Part shown: positions 38,001-50,900 of the stretch, one piece after another
Layout of the letters: each line of letters starts with the position of its first letter
Numbering within the stretch: the stretch's first letter is position 1
NCBI GenBank assembly: GCA_004009845.1
Contig: RMBW01000006.1
Span: forward strand, 310,001-374,000
DNA length: 64,000 bases
Origin: Davidsoniella eucalypti
Taxonomy: Eukaryota > Ascomycota > Sordariomycetes > Microascales > Ceratocystidaceae
Direction: 5' to 3'
Translations under genes and position numbers: made by a program
The notes under the pieces: generated by a model
Told to the model about the DNA's origin: nothing
Database searches by the model: none
Seen by the model: only the letters and a program-made list of their open reading frames with translations

Positions 38001-38526
38001 GCGTAACGATGAGCGTGAAGCTACACTGAAGAGTCTCCGTGAAGATCCCAAGACGCGCGTGCTTCTGTGCAGTCTCAAGTGTGGCTCGCTCGGTCTCAAC
38101 TTGACTGCAGCTACACGTGTGGTCATTCTTGAACCCTTCTGGAACCCGTTCATCGAAGAACAAGCCATTGATCGTGTCCATCGTCTTACGCAAACCGTCG
38201 ACGTTATTGTCTACAAACTCACCATCGAAGCAACAGTTGAAGAACGTATCTTGCAACTACAAGAGCGTAAGCGTCTACTAGCTAACCAAGCCATCGAAGG
38301 TGGCATGAAGAAGGGAGCCTTCAAGCTAGGCATGCAGGAGATGCTCGAGTTGTTTAGTCGTGATGGTGGAAGTAGAGGTAACAGAACTTCTCTAGGTGAT
38401 GGTGGTAAAAATCCATCGGGATCTGGTGGTGATAAGGGATATCGCACTGGAGGAGGTGGTATTTTGAGACCAGATAAGCAAAAGGCCCAAAGACAAGAGA
38501 GCGATTTATATAGTCAGAGATGGTAA
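35086..38526 (+). CDS. SNF2-family DNA translocase (Rad5/Rad16-Rrp1/Rrp2/Uls1 group)
   Basis: A single exon of 1146 residues. The first ATG in the frame is 35086 (A at -3, G at +4). The N-terminal 240 residues are disordered and Ser/Asp-rich. The SNF2 ATPase lobe 1 starts with [12 protein letters not shown]; Walker A is [12 protein letters not shown] (about residue 280) and the DEAH box is [11 protein letters not shown] (about 399), followed by [14 protein letters not shown]. Near residue 635 is a Cys4 cluster (CSICGRELG with CKECFEDL) instead of the RING finger of Rad5/Rad16. A highly charged acidic/Ser insert of about 230 residues separates the lobes. Lobe 2 has the helicase C block with [16 protein letters not shown] and the motif DRVHRLTQ. 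Related proteins act in recombination, replication stress or removal of SUMO-modified proteins from DNA. The exact orthologue is not settled by motifs alone. Confidence 0.9.
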   Translation: MVRQHGEPKLSARPTTAASDDSDDIDELINKTAALSHSLFDRANTSTTSTSDQTSSSQNASNTVVLSDDSDNGRPSANASTISNDAFRRTSAANNSNAGFRQNPRKPAAHGNVMSSRKQMAMFNQRKNRPEHHLDNSSTSHRPSHWDTKPDIVQTFGSMSYQAHEPFKTAPMSHGAVASTPADQVFYTDPTKAAADLKDLLEGGMEEDEEEVTAVAVESGDAAATSEPPKDPTAIQADGSLVGLKVRLLPHQVEGVKWMKGRELGPVKKGKVPKGGILADDMGLGKTLQTLSLIISHKKPEVSAPTYKKHYADIKKTTLVVAPLALIRQWEAEIKDKVSPDKQLRVYVHHGPQRTKRPEDLIKYDVVVTTYQILVSEHNASAGDFFAGCFGVYWWRVVLDEAHTIKNRNAKATKACCALRSEFRWALTGTPMQNNLDELQSLVCFLKIRPYDDLREWREHIDKPMKNGKGHIAIHRLHSLLRCFMKRRTKEILKEEGALQPGGKAALEEARKKNIAEGRPDAPTSSTGFRVTQRKIMPISAKFTPAEKRFYDRLEKRAEQSMERMMQAKVNYANALILLLRLRQACNHPKLVEGKLEKDREAVGDTVSKAAPASNADIDALADLFAGVDIQAKVCSICGRELGREEFKNTGDTCKECFEDLAYFNDEQQSKPSGSSKEKEKRSKQKSKDIIKAERNRTHDKKQKSRKVIEDDDEDDGGDIKPRSKKNSSKRPQHKRVLDSDDEEGEGSWLVSGDEQRNLDLGMAGGTTDEDAECGGDSIATMDSDHSSEEEEESRMSSFIAHNDSDDDDDEPIIRKKKPSSSRHRSHMVLDSDESDDNLPNIDDIKSSSQIEKSQLSADTTSSSGSDSDSGSDSNASSSEEDSEAEAIDNSDLYSSASDRESKRMPSVFRHQKSDGRQILASSKIRELLRILRGEVAEHKFIVFSQFTSMLSMIEPFLSREGIRYVRYDGSMRNDEREATLKSLREDPKTRVLLCSLKCGSLGLNLTAATRVVILEPFWNPFIEEQAIDRVHRLTQTVDVIVYKLTIEATVEERILQLQERKRLLANQAIEGGMKKGAFKLGMQEMLELFSRDGGSRGNRTSLGDGGKNPSGSGGDKGYRTGGGGILRPDKQKAQRQESDLYSQRW

Positions 38527-38959
38527 TGATGGCGAGTATGAGTATCAAATAGGGCACAGTTAAAGAACCAGATTGGTGGAAGTAGTGGTAAGAGTCTGCT
38601 GTCAGATTTATTTTCTGGGGTTTATTTTTGGTTTTCTTTTTTTGTTGTATTGTTTTACGGGTTTCTAGAAGATGGGGGAAAGATTTGATTAATATACATG
38701 TACGTTTTTTTCTTTCTATGATTCATGATTGTAATGAGCCTCACGAGGAAGAAGAGCAAAATTAATATAAACATGAGAAAAGATTATCTAATCTTCATTC
38801 AATTCATAACTAAGCAAAAAAAAGAGAAAAAGAGGTATTCTAAACCCTAACTAGTTGATTATCCTCTCTCGGACGGACACTTCTGTTTATCTGTCTCTGT
38901 TGCATTTTTTTTCTTTTTTTTCTTCCGTAAACTTATCCCCATGGTTCCCCTTCAGCTAC
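38527..38959. other. Convergent 3' region between the SNF2 gene and HSE1
   Basis: Both genes end here. AT-rich with a TAAACCCTAA motif at 38841-38850. No gene is seen. Confidence 0.4.
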
Positions 38960-41780
38960 TTAGTTATTCCGATAATAGCTCGAAGCATCGTCTACGGTGT
39001 TGGACACTAAAGGTTGTACATATGGTTTATACCCACCACTTCCAGGGATAGGTGGCGCTGCACCAGTGGGTGCGGGTGGGATACCGTTGGAAGAAGAGCC
39101 TAGACCAGCAGCTACAGATGGTGTTGCGGGTTGGTATGGTTTGTATCCTCCATGAGATGGGACAGATGTAGAGTTAGAGGCAGCGGGGCCCGGAGTCATA
39201 GATGGAGGCGGATGTGGCTGAGCGAACGGAACAGGAGCGGGAGATGGGGTATCGTTCGCCGAGCCAGAGGCAGCCAGGGCAGCAGCAGTCGCAGCGTAAG
39301 GGTTACCACCAGGAGGCGTAGGGTTGATAGGCGAATCGTAAACCGACGTAGCGAGTTCCTGGGCACCATAGGTACTCTGTGGACGCGTGTTGTTCGTGGG
39401 CATAGCGTAGGGGTGGTATCCCTGCGTCTGGATAGGAGCAGGAGTTGGAGCAGAACCGATGGCAGCGGCAGCCGTGGATACGCTTCCGCCAGGCATGCTA
39501 TGCTGCTGGTGCGGGTCAGGCGTGGCTGAGGAGAGGGGCGGAAGAGACGTTGGCTGCTGGCCGATACCAGCTCCTGGCGGAGATACGCTGGTTGCGCCGG
39601 CGGGTCGGATAGGATAGTTTTGCGGGGCTGGAGTAGGCGCGGCCGGGACCTCGACGCCAGCCATGAAGAAGGGCGCAGGCGTTGTGTTAGATGGGCGGTG
39701 GTAGTGCTGAGGCGGTGGGCTGGATACGTTGGTGTATGGTTGTGGCTGATGTTGTTGTTGTTGTTGTTGAGGAGGTTGCTGATGCTGAGGAGGTTGCTGG
39801 TGCTGATGTTGGTCTATAGAAAAAGAACGATGACGTCATGTTAGCAAAGTCTAGAGCAATTTCCCAAGCCACCCTCTAACCGACTGGCGATGATTCTGTC
39901 TCTCGATGAAGCGGCGATATAACAAGCATACTTGAACACATGACTGTCAATGTAAACCGCGAGTCAAACCTAGTGAGAGACAGAAATATTCTTAAGCCAG
40001 TGGATATTGAAGACAAAAGACAAAACAAGAAGAGCATGGTGTATAGTTATAAGAAACAAAAAAAGGAAACAAAGAAAGACAGAAAGGCTATGAATAAAGT
40101 GGTGATATCAGAGGAGGCAGGCTAACCTTGCACGTTGTAGTAGCGCTGATCGGCAGCAACTGCCGCAGCCGCAGCCGCAGCCGGAGCATAACCACCAGCA
40201 AGCGGCCTTCCGGGGTCGAAGCCGCCGGGGTGCTGCTGTGGTTGCTGCATCTGCTGTTGGCCGTATTGCGGGTAGTTGTGCTGGGGAGGGTGAGTCATGG
40301 AAGCTTCTAAGAGAGTCTCGTAGTCTCTGCGGGCCTTGATGAACTTCTCATTCAGCTGCGTGAAGTCGTCTGTGACAAGAACATGTATGTTAGCAGCGAT
40401 GATTCATCAAGAGGGATGTTGTACTTTATATTGGCTTTTTACCCTTCTTCTGAGAGTACTTCTCTATCAGCTTGATCAGCTTCGGTCTGATGGCAGTAGT
40501 GCGTTGGTAAAGTTTCTATGTCAAACATGTCAGATCAGCTATTCGAGTGGCTACGCGCATATAACAAGAGAAGACTCACGGAAATTTCCTCGTTGTCGTC
40601 GGAGGCAGGCATGGAGCCACCTGATGTACTCAGCAGCGTCAAGAGCTTCTCGACGTTGCGGATCTCAGAGAAGACCTCGGCCTCTATGATGGCTTCGCGC
40701 TGAAGCTCTTCAGGCGTAGGGTCTGTGAGCTTCTCGACGTAGTTGAGTGGGAATATACCAGTCTGACCGCGCAGAGATCCGCGCCACCAGTCCTTGAAGA
40801 CAGACTCCAACACGGCGATGATGTCGCCCTTCTTGAACTCCAGCTCGCCGTCCTCGGATGGCACAAAGTCGTATAGAGCCCGAACACGGGATACGGTGGC
40901 CGCTGTGGTGCCTTGCGAACTAACGGGCACGTGAGGGTCTTGTGACTGAGCATTATTGGCAGCTGGAGTCGACGAAGCAGGTGCCGCAGAAGTTGATTTC
41001 GTAGTACCAGCAGTAGCGGAAGACGGAGAGGCACCGGTGGATTTTGAGGGGCCGGGAACAGTGTGGCGTTGCTCTTCGTCCTGCAGAGAAAGTTGCAGCG
41101 CCTTCTGCAGATCTTCCTCTTCGCGCTGGCGATCCAGATCGGTCAGTCTATTCTTCTGTGGCGCCGAGGGCGGCTCCAGGGTAGGGTTGGACTGCTTGAG
41201 CTGGAAGTAGGCCGTCTTCATGATGCCCAGATCGGTGTCGTCCTTGAACATATCAGTCCAGCCCTCCATGCGCTCCAAGATCCGGGGCTTGACTTGCGGG
41301 TGCGTATTGCGGTCGTTGGCGAGCTTTAGAAGGGCATCGGTAAAGGCGCGGCTAGCCATTTCGCGGTGCATGGGCTTTCCGCAATTCTGGCTGAGAGAGT
41401 TGGCAAGCTGTATGATAGGCAGAGAAAAGAGCGTAAGGGTTAGTCATTGGAGGTATATCTAGCTGGTTGACAAGATGCCATCTGACAGATCAGTCGGGCG
41501 TACCTCGAGTGTATAGAGTTGCACATTGGCGTTGCGGTGGGTGAGGCGCTTGATGATGCTCTGGACGACGTCCTTGGGGCCCTTCTCGTCGCTGGTGACG
41601 CGGTCACACAAGTCGATGATGGCGGCCCAGTCTTCAGACGTGAGAGTCTCATCGGTTGCCTTGGCTGGAGCGGCGAGAAGCAAAAGGTTAGCAGTGTATC
41701 GAGAGACGAGGTCTTGAGCTCTAGAAGGGCGACTTACCGACAGCCTCGTCATAGGCGTTCGCCGTTGCAGTGCGGAACAT
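38960..41780 (-). CDS. HSE1: Class E vacuolar sorting protein Hse1 (ESCRT-0, STAM-like)
   Basis: Six exons on the minus strand (41780-41738, 41664-41504, 41407-40580, 40515-40443, 40369-40127, 39813-38960) give 733 residues. With Vps27, Hse1 forms ESCRT-0, which binds ubiquitinated membrane cargo at endosomes. The VHS domain fills residues 1-145 (MFRTATANAYDEAVAKATDE, DWAAIIDLCDRV, HRNANVQLYTLEL). A ubiquitin-interacting motif follows near residue 163 (EDLQKALQLSLQDEE). The SH3 domain spans about 238-293 (RVRALYDFVPSEDGELEFKK, DWWRGSLRGQTGIFPLNYVE). A coiled GAT-like region follows to about residue 440, then a Pro/Gln/Ala-rich tail with Q and A runs, including a polyQ tract encoded near 39750-39800. 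All splice borders are GT-AG and keep the frame. Confidence 0.94.
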
Positions 41781-42967
41781 GGTCGCGGGCTGGGTTTCTA
41801 TATGGTAGATCAATGGGTATAGGGCCGGCAATTGATTGAGACTAGAGTCGCCAACGGAATCGTCGGAATTGGGTGGTGGTGATGGAGGGAAAAGAGAGCT
41901 GGCAATATTTGGTTGAAATGCGGCTTGTTTGACGCTAAAATGATGACGATCAGATGTCTTCAGGACGCCTGTTTGCGCTAATGCGGGGCCTGCTGGGGTG
42001 GAGTGGCGCTAGAAGGGCGCTGTAAATCGACGGGAACTGCGCTGTAGAAGCCTGAAAGTCTGCAGAGTAGAAACAGGAGAAAGCGGTAGCTAAAAGAATA
42101 GAAGGAAATGCCACGATAAGAAGGAAAAGAAGAGATTAAAAGAGAGAAAGTAGCCCGGGCTGTGTTGTTTTTCTTTTCCACTGAATAAGCGGAGGGAAGC
42201 GGGATCAATCAAGTTCCGTCCATTTGGCATCAGGCAGCCGCTTTTCTTTTGCAGGGCCTCGATAGCACCAAAGCCGCTAGTGAGTAGCTAAATACTGCTG
42301 GCTAAAACAGAGCCTCGTTCTACAAAAGCAGAAATATGTATAACAACGGCTCACTGAATCCAGCCCAACTACAAATTACTAGGCCGAGGCCTCTGTATTC
42401 CTCGTTCTTGGTTTGACTTGACTTCGTTTTCTCCTCCATCTTAGCTCTGTTTTCGGTCCAATCTGCAAATAGTATTGACTCAAAATCTTGAGCACCTCAA
42501 ATCATATCTTAGAACGCTTCGACACTAAAAGCAGCACTGAAACCGCCTGTGGCCCACTTGCATAATACATAGTAGATTCACGTCCATTTTCTGGCTCGAT
42601 GATTGTTTTACAGGCAAAAATAGAAAGCAACGTGAAGATACATGGAATAACAATTGTGGCGGCTTACTTATTCTACTTCTGCGCCTCAAAACTAATCAAG
42701 TGTTTATTCACCTTGCTTCAATCTATCGCTGCCTGGCTCTATCATCAACCAAACATCACTAACTAACCCTTGCACCTTTCTCACTTATTGATTACTATTA
42801 CTCCTTGGATCCTAGTAGTATATGTACATCTATATGTATGTATGGTGCCTGTGCTTCGCCCCTCATCCTACTAATCGTGGCTTATATGCCCAACGAGGCC
42901 GCCGTCCCAACCGCCTTCAAGGGTCGTACCAGGCCCGAACTTCGGTGCTGCCTGCGGATCGGCTCTC
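41781..42967. other. Upstream region of HSE1 and 3' flank of the RanGTP-binding gene
   Basis: Contains the HSE1 promoter (about 41781-42250) and AT-rich sequence after the next gene. The open frame at 42805-43083 (plus) overlaps the end of the RanGTP-binding gene and is a shadow. Nothing else is recognised. Confidence 0.4.
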
Positions 42968-44882
42968 TTAGTTGGTATCTGTGTAAGGGTCAAAGCCCAC
43001 CCGTCGCCGCGTTTGTTCTCGGACTCTCAAGCGATCACGGCCCGCGAGGCCAGTCGTCGATGATTCTTCGAGGAAGAACGTGAGCAAGTGATCGGGAATC
43101 GATAGATGGCATGCTTGCCGGAATTCCTGGAGTCCGGCTAGTCGAATCAGCATCTCCATCAAAGATAACGATGTTGTGATAGTTCCATATGATCCACTTG
43201 GCATAGAACTACTAGTAGAGGTCATCAACTGCTCGTTTTGATCGGATATGTTCATGTTGTGTGAAGAGTGAGAATCTTCTAATGAAATGCATTCGAATTT
43301 GCAAGGCATATCAGATGACTCGTCTTTTTCTTGATATGACCACCCATTATTGTCATCATCGTCGAAATCCGATGATTCATTTGCGTCTGTCCCAATGATG
43401 CTAGCCTCGTTGGCTTCGTCATCACCGACCCCGTCAATATCAGACTCGAAGACTTCGAGTGCAATCCACTCCCGGTCTAGATGAGGTTGGAAACTCCAAT
43501 TTTTTACTATGGGCTTCTGAGCCATTTGGCCTACTTCGGCATTTAACTGCGAGTCGACCTCTGCCTGCTCGCTAAAGGACGGATTAGGCTGCCTGTCGTA
43601 TGCCATGGCTTCATGGCCATAAACCTGGGATTCAGTTGGCTGAGCGAGCGTATCTCGCTTGAGAAGCAGCACAGGTTTGTTGTAGATATTATCCCCCGAT
43701 CCGATATTCAGAAGACGGCCTGTGTCGGTGTAAAAGATCTTGGAGATCTGGTACAATGGGACGGACTCTCGTATCCCTGCCTTGGAGATACCATCGTATG
43801 GTTGTTGCTTCCCCTGTGCTTCATGAGCTCTACCGTCATTCAAGTCTTCAATGATCTCTAGATGATATGAAAACTGATCTGGCCGGTATTTGCAGGAGCC
43901 ATCTACAACATATCCTTTCGAGGGTTCAAACTTCGATCCAAGGGGGGTTCGTACAATTCGAACTCGTGCTTTATGTATGACCTCTTGCCAGACCGGTCGC
44001 ATACTTTTATCAAAGTCAGCATCGATGCTTGAATCTCGTATGTTGTCCGAGCTATCAGAATCTAGTGAGCTTTCAAGTTCGGAATCGGCCATCTTTGTGT
44101 GCCCCAGGAACAGCATATACACAGATAAAACAAAGCTTGGGCCAACCACTGTGGGCACAAGAATGTCTGCGAAGCGAGTATCTCCTAATATCAGCAACGT
44201 GCTAGCCTGTAGGAGACGTGATGGCGATATATGTGTTGGAAGTGAAGTTGATAAGCTCTCGCCAGAAGCTGTGATTGCTAATTGTAACAGCGGAATGTTA
44301 TTGTCAATATCATCAAGAAGTTTTCGGAGCTCTGATGCAAGTTTCTGAAGTTTACTCATTGGCTCTAGTAGCTTTTGTGTGCGTTTCTTGCTAGATCGAA
44401 GGCGGGCAGCTGGTGATATATCTATAGCTCCCGGTTTATAGCTAGTAGCAGCTTCTTCAAGTTTTTTACCGATAACTGTGATGTCTCTGTGGAGGCCGCG
44501 AGCCAAAGGAACTGCTGATTCGAGAAATATGTTGCCCCTACCAGATCTTCGTGGTGCGGGTTAGTTTCAGACACATTTATCAGTCACGGGAAGGGTTGTG
44601 TGAAGACTATACTTTAACTCAATAAGGTCGATAGCTGGACCAATTATCTAGAGCACAATATTAGGGGTTATGTTGAAACATAGTATAGGGTTATATCCAT
44701 ACCTTTATCTTGCTCGCGAGCTTAGCTTCTAGATCACGGAGCTCTATAGCAAGGTCGCAATCATCAACAGTAGCGAGAAGACGAGAGAATTGGGAGAGAG
44801 CATAGGAAGAAGTCACCCCAAGGCCAGATCGGATGGCCATACTCATGGCCTGGGCGCCAATCTTGGCTAGAAGGCTTTCCAT
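42968..44882 (-). CDS. RanGTP-binding protein, Yrb30 type
   Basis: Three exons on the minus strand (44882-44703, 44647-44613, 44546-42968) encode 597 residues. The start MESLLAKIGAQAMSMAIRSG and the following VTSSYALSQFSRLL match the start of fungal Yrb30-type proteins, which bind RanGTP and affect its hydrolysis cycle in nuclear transport. The third-exon acceptor was chosen at 44548-44547 because it restores ELKSGRGNIFLESAV, matching the family's conserved RGN-LESAV block; the later AG at 44540 would drop three residues. The middle has a conserved IVRTPLGSKFEPSKGYVVDG and HLEIIEDLNDGR; the C-terminal third is acidic and Ser-rich. It is transcribed divergently from the eRF3 gene with 835 bases between the start codons. 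Confidence 0.85.
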
Positions 44883-45717
44883 GATGATGGCGAAGACAAA
44901 AGGCGATGAAGACGAACATAAGGTGTTGAAGTGTTGTTTTCGGACATGTTAGAAGTTGGAAAGGAAAAGGACGAAACGAGGCTCACAAAATATATTTGAA
45001 GATATTTGCTCCGTTTGCTTATAGCACGTAGTTGCTGGTTGATAATCTGGTTGCTATACCGCCTCTATTGTTGCTGCTGCCTTTCATATTATTTAGGGTT
45101 ACAGTCGGCACGTGCCGCTGCTGCAAACACTGTATGACGGCATTGTTACCGGTGGGTCAACACTTAAAGCAGGAAGCTCAAAACAGTGTCCAGCCACTGC
45201 CCCACCAAAGCAAGCCACTAGCCCCTCCTAACTATATGTACAAAGTACCTAACCCGCATTATCTACCCAGCGGGGTTAATTTTTACAGGCAAAGTCGAGG
45301 AAAATTTGACCAAAGTTGAGTGCTAAAGAGTTGAGTGCACTGAGCTAACCATACACTGAGACTGTCTTGATATTTTTGACCACAGTTTTTTGAACAGCAA
45401 AAAATCCTGTCTTGGGACTTGCTTGGCCTCATTCTTTGAAGGGGACTCTTTTGTGTTGTGACTGCCTTCTTTCTCAAATTCAAGAAACCGCACTGCGTTT
45501 TGTTCTTCAGACAGTTTCTATTAAGCAATTGTCCAGTTGCGAGTGCTCCATTTGCCGGCTTTTGCTTTGCTCAGCCTTGCCTCTCCTTCCTTGAAGCGTC
45601 TTCGCTATTGCCAGACTCTGGAATCTTTATTGACCCATTGCATTCTCTCTTTCTGTTCTGTCTTTCTTCCGCCTCCATTTAAAAACAAACTCTCCATATC
45701 CATCCTCCGCTCTCATC
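44883..45717. promoter_or_regulatory. Shared divergent promoter region, RanGTP-binding gene and eRF3
   Basis: Both genes start outward from this 835-base region. TTAGGGTTA (45093-45101) lies about 210 bases from the RanGTP-binding ATG. The 200 bases before the eRF3 ATG are C/T-rich. Co-regulation is possible but unproven. No gene is supported inside. Confidence 0.4.
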
Positions 45718-45777
45718 ATGTCGAACCCTAACGATGACCTTGCCCGCCAGGCGCAACAGATGAACCTCAACCCTAAC

Positions 45778-45815
<38 letters not shown>

Positions 45816-47966
45816 GCCGAACTTCCATCCTAACCCCTCTACCTTTACGCCCGGCGCTTCATCTTTCACTCCTGGCGCTGCCAGCTTCACGCCCGGCCAG
45901 TTCGGCCAATACAATCAGGGATACTACCAGCAGCAGCAGCAGCAGCAGGGCTACTACCCGCAATACGGCCAGGGCAACCAGGGCTACGGCGCCAACCAGG
46001 GCTATGGCGGCCAGTATAACCAAGGCTACAGTATGTCACCGTCTGACGCTCGCTCTATCAACTCTGTGCTAAACTAACTTGTGATATCACCATAGACAAC
46101 CAGCAGTACGGTCAATACGGCAACCAGCACCACCAGCAACAACAACAACAGAGATATCAAAACAACAACACCAAACAAAACGCTCCTGCCGCTGCCGCTT
46201 CTTCGTCTACACCCGCCGCAAAGCCTGCGCCGGCCAAGGTCCTCTCGATCGGCGGCGATGCTAAGCCTGCTCCCGCCAAAGTGCTGTCTATCGGCGGTGA
46301 TGCTAAGCCTAAGGTCGCCAAGGTGCTATCCCTAGGCACACCCGCCGCCGCTGCTCCTAAGAAGGAGGAGGCCAAGAAGGAAGAGCCCACCAAGGAAGAA
46401 GCTGCTGCTGCTGCTCCCGCCGCTGCCGCTGCTTCTAGGAAGGAGGCTGTTGCTCCCAAGAAGGAAGTAGCTACCAAGAAGGAGACTGGAGCCAAGAAGG
46501 CCTCAGGTGCCAACAAGGACGCCGCTGTCATTCGCCAGACTGATGCTGTGGAGAAGGACCAGACTGCCGATGTTGACCAAGAGACTCTAGAGGGTCTGTA
46601 CGGCAAGGAGCATGTCAACATCATCTTCATTGGCCACGTCGATGCCGGCAAATCCACTCTAGGTGGTTCTATCCTGTACGCTACCGGCATGGTTGACGAA
46701 AGAACTATGGACAAGTACAAGCGCGAGGCTAAGGAACTTGGTCGTGAGACCTGGTATCTGTCGTGGGCTCTGGATCTGACCAAGGAAGAGCGTACTGCCG
46801 GAAAGACTGTCGAGGTTGGTCGTGCCTACTTTGAGACTGAGAAGCGTCGTTACTCTATTCTGGATGCCCCCGGACACAAGACCTATGTACCTAGCATGAT
46901 TGGTGGCGCTTCGCAAGCTGATGTCGGTATTCTGGTCATCTCAGCCCGTAAGGGTGAGTACGAGACTGGCTTTGAGCGTGGCGGTCAAACCAGAGAGCAC
47001 GCCATGCTGGCCAAGACCCAGGGTGTCAACAAGTTGATCGTAGTCATCAACAAGATGGACGACCCTACTGTCGAGTGGTCCCACGACCGCTTCAAGGAGT
47101 GTACCACCAAGCTATCTCAGTTCCTCAAGGCTACTGGTTACAACTTGAAGACGGATGTTCAAATCATGCCCGTTGCCGCTCAGATCGGTGCCGGTATCAA
47201 GGAGCGCGTCGACCCCAAGAAGTGCCCCTGGTACAGCGGTCCCTCGCTTCTTGAGTACCTTGACGACATGAAGTCTCTGGACCGCAAGCTCAACGCGCCA
47301 TTCATGATGGCCGTTAACGGCAAATACCGCGACCTGGGCACTATGGTTGAGGGTAAGATTGAAGCTGGTGTCATCAAGAAGAACATGTCATTGGTCATGA
47401 TGCCCAATAAGCAGTCTGTCGAAGTGTCTGCCCTGTACACTGAGACTGAAGATGAGGTTCCCATCGCCCAGTGTGGTGAGCAGGTCCGTATCCGTCTTCG
47501 TAACATTGAGGAAGAAGAGGTGCAGCCCGGTTTTGTTCTGTGCTCACCCAAGCGTCTGGTCCACAACGTCCAGATTTTCGAGGCGCAAATCAAGATTCTT
47601 GAGCTCAAGAGCATTCTGACGACTGGCTTCAACTGCGTGCTGCACGTCCACGCCGCCATTGAAGAGGTCACATTCGATGCGCTATTGCACTCGCTACAGA
47701 AAGGCACCAACCGCAGAAGTAAGAAGGCGCCCACGCACGCCAAGAAGGGTGACAGTATCATTGCACGCCTCAAGATTATCGCTGGTGTTGGCTCTGTGTG
47801 CGTAGAGAAGTTCGAGGACTACGCCCAGATGGGCCGTTTCACCCTACGTGACCAGGTAAGCCAACCTACATATGTATAAGATGAGGAGAAATGCTAACCA
47901 TTATAATCACAGGGTCAAACCATTGCCATTGGCAAGATCATCAAGCTGTGCAATGATGAAGAGTAA
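45718..47966 (+). CDS. SUP35: Translation termination factor eRF3 (Sup35)
   Basis: Three exons (45718-46030, 46096-47855, 47913-47966) encode 708 residues. eRF3 is the GTPase that works with eRF1 to release the finished peptide at stop codons. Residues 1-130 are a Q/N/G/Y-rich head: a polyQ run from a CAG/CAA repeat (45778-45817), three TPGA-type units (FTPGASSFTPGAASFTPGQ) and GYGANQGYGGQYNQGY segments, resembling prion-like domains. A middle region is Lys/Glu/Ala-rich and opens with three copies of AKVLSIGGDA-like units. The GTPase domain has G1 GHVDAGKST (about residue 284), G3 DAPGHKTYVP (about 361) and G4 NKMDD (about 423), then domains 2 and 3, ending GQTIAIGKIIKLCNDEE. The N-terminal intron lies inside the prion-like head; the last exon encodes only 17 residues. 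Confidence 0.96.
45778..45817 (+). repeat. CAG/CAA microsatellite encoding polyglutamine in eRF3
   Basis: About 13 consecutive CAG or CAA codons inside exon 1 of eRF3. A second, shorter CAG run lies at about 45930-45947. Lengths of such tracts usually vary between strains. Confidence 0.9.
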
Positions 47967-50900
47967 ATTGTCTTCTATGCTACACAAGACGTCCCAAGTG
48001 GGACTCAGGCTCTTACGATTTGCGGCCTAAGGCAGCCAATCCTTTGGTGGTTCACGGTGGGTCTCGCCGCTTGTTACTGCCACTAACATTGCTGCCACTA
48101 CTGCAGCCACTATAGGGCTCTCTTCTCGTCTTGAATTGTCGTGATAACCCTGGTTGAATGTGTACTACCAATGGACTAGCCAAGATGTTTCATTGGGGTT
48201 ACGACTACTATATTCTCACTGCTCATGGTGAATATCGCAAAGGAAAAGATATCTCTCCTTTGAGAACCCCAGGGGAGGGTTTGAACAGTAACCTCTCCTC
48301 TACTCTCTCGAAGAGACGTCTCATTCCTCTAGCTTCCATGTTCTAAAGAGTAGAAAAGTAAGAGGGGGTGGAGTGGAGTGGGAAAGGGTCAGTGTCCTTC
48401 TTGTTGTCCAGGAACGAGAGACGGTCTTAAACGAAGGAATCACTACCGTATGTACACTCTTCGGGCTAAAATAGAAGAAAAAAGCTTTCTTATTTTTATG
48501 ATATCAACGTTTTCACATCTCATGATATATTACCTTGGGCCGAAAGATTTGAACATGAAAGTGAAATGTTTGTTTTGGGCTCCAAGTAGAAGATACATTG
48601 TATCGGCTTTGTACATGTGATAAAAAGTGTAAGACAAATAAAGAGGCTTCTAAAAGTATTAGTCAACAAGATTTTGGTAGACCTTGATCTAGCTAATTTG
48701 CTTCAACTACCGGACCCAAACACCGACACCCTCTCACTTTAATTCCAGTTGTCCCTTCCCGGCTTCTTTTCTTAGTAACTAAACAGAAGCCGAAGAGAAG
48801 CGGAAAGATCCATCGACTTGATTACGGCAAGACGAAAGGAAGTAGCTTGTATCTTTTCTCCTACAGGGAATCGGGAGATCTCGCGGAGGCTGAAGAAATA
48901 TGACAAAGGGGAAGCACAAAACTAAAATATAGGATAAATAAGATACCAACCTCGAGAGAAAAGCCTTGGAAAGAAAGAAAAGAAGAAAATAGGATTGCGG
49001 GGTGTAGCAATGGATGAGACGGCTTACAGGCGATACCAAGGCGTCTTCTTTTTTTGGATTACTTTTTCCACGGTAATCAAGACGGGTCTAACGAAAAATG
49101 AGGCTCAATCATGTCGGACCTTCTTGTAACCATTTTGTTGCCGGTAATTATCTCGTTGGCTGTCGACAAGAGAAGGATCTTTGATGTTCCTTTCCCCGTT
49201 CGGTCATTTGAAGGGCCAGGTTCGTGAGTGAATCCGAGATATTCCGAATTATATGAGCAAACGGCAATAGTATTCCATCTAGGAAGTGTACTTATGTATC
49301 AATACTATGTGCTTTGTTTTGTTGTTTTCTTATTAGCTCGTAACGAGTAGGTGAATGTGTTTATTGTCTATTTCTGAGCGGATATTGCGTCGGCGTACAA
49401 GTCCGATATCTTAGTTATTGAAGATGGATGGATCGCAGAGCTTGGATGACCTACAGAAGTGAAAGACGGTGTGACAGCTCAAGGGGAAAATACTTTTGAT
49501 CTTCAGTCTAGATTCTTCGATGAAATACTGCTGAGGATATTGATAAACAGGTTCTCGGCTTCGGCTGTATTACCAAGTTTCCGTCTGTCTCTTGAATTGC
49601 TAACTCACAATAGAGAGCAGCGTAGAATACAGATTTCTGTGTCTATCCTATTCTATTGCTCTCCCCCCTCGATACTACAGATTCTGGTTGTCTTCGTGTT
49701 TGTTTTATTACAATTCTTTTCGAATCGAGAAACACCAAAGAATTCGACGTTGTGTTTTTACCACCTTACCTGGTCGATAATTCAAGGGGTGATAAATGTA
49801 AAATATACAAGATGATTGTCTAGACAAGGGCTCATGTTGATACAATAGGCCGCGTTGATCCCATTTGCATCAGGTATCATGTGCCGTGCACAAAAGGCAC
49901 TTTACTCTCTATCAGAAGCGACATACCAAAGCGGAAGAATGTTTCTGTTGATTGTTTGTTAGTTACTAGTCTTGGGTACCACGATAATAACTCGGAAGAA
50001 GGTTGTATATACACCCCTTCCCAATGGAGAATATCAACCACCTAACATACATTTTTAGAATTAACAATCCAAGCACAGTCTGTCCTGTAAAGGAAGAAGC
50101 ACTATCAGTACATGAAGCATAACAATCTAAGAATATAGCCATCAGTCCAATTGTCAACAATGGATGTTACATGTATTCAGATTAGTATCTACTAACTATA
50201 GGATTATATTACTTTAACTCGACCATCTTGTTCTTTCATATTCCGAAACGTAGAGGACATATCTGTAGTTATTCATCATCTAGGCCACTGAAACTGCCCG
50301 TCGTCCGGACGGAAAGTCGCGGAAGAAGAAAAAAAACATTGCAAACTACATAGAGCGATGAAGTTGAAAAAGCATTTTCTACATTAGGAAAGGACCCTCG
50401 GCCTCGATCCTACAAGTTCGAATACTCGAACATAGAAACAGCACAACTTAAATATGGGGAAAATCTTGTATCAACGTCAATTATATATTTTTGACTTGAA
50501 GTCTTGATATGTATCTCGCTATCTGAATTCTTGCATTGGAGATAAATCTAGATTCAAACTAACCCTCGGCATTGCATATATTGACCAGAACATTTTCGGT
50601 GAAATGTCTAACATAACAGTAAATTAAAATATATAGTCGTAGCTCCCATGAACTCAAACGCCCCTTTCTTTCGTCGTTTGGCAGGTCATATGACATGGTC
50701 ATGGGATCAAGTTTTTGTTTTTTTCAGCTGTCTAAAGGCAAATAATCTGGGGAAAGAAACCAAGAACAAAAGAACAGGGCTAGAATATTTGAGGAAGAAC
50801 TTCGATGTTTAGTTGAACAGTCCTACATGTACCTATTCTGTAGAGATAACGTAATAATAACGGGAAATACGGCGATGCCATGAGGGGAGAAATCCAGTAA

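Noticed and set aside
50400..50470. tRNA-like TTCGAA motif
   Set aside because: Surrounding bases do not form the T, D and anticodon stems. Similar isolated motifs at 10970 and 52450 also fail.
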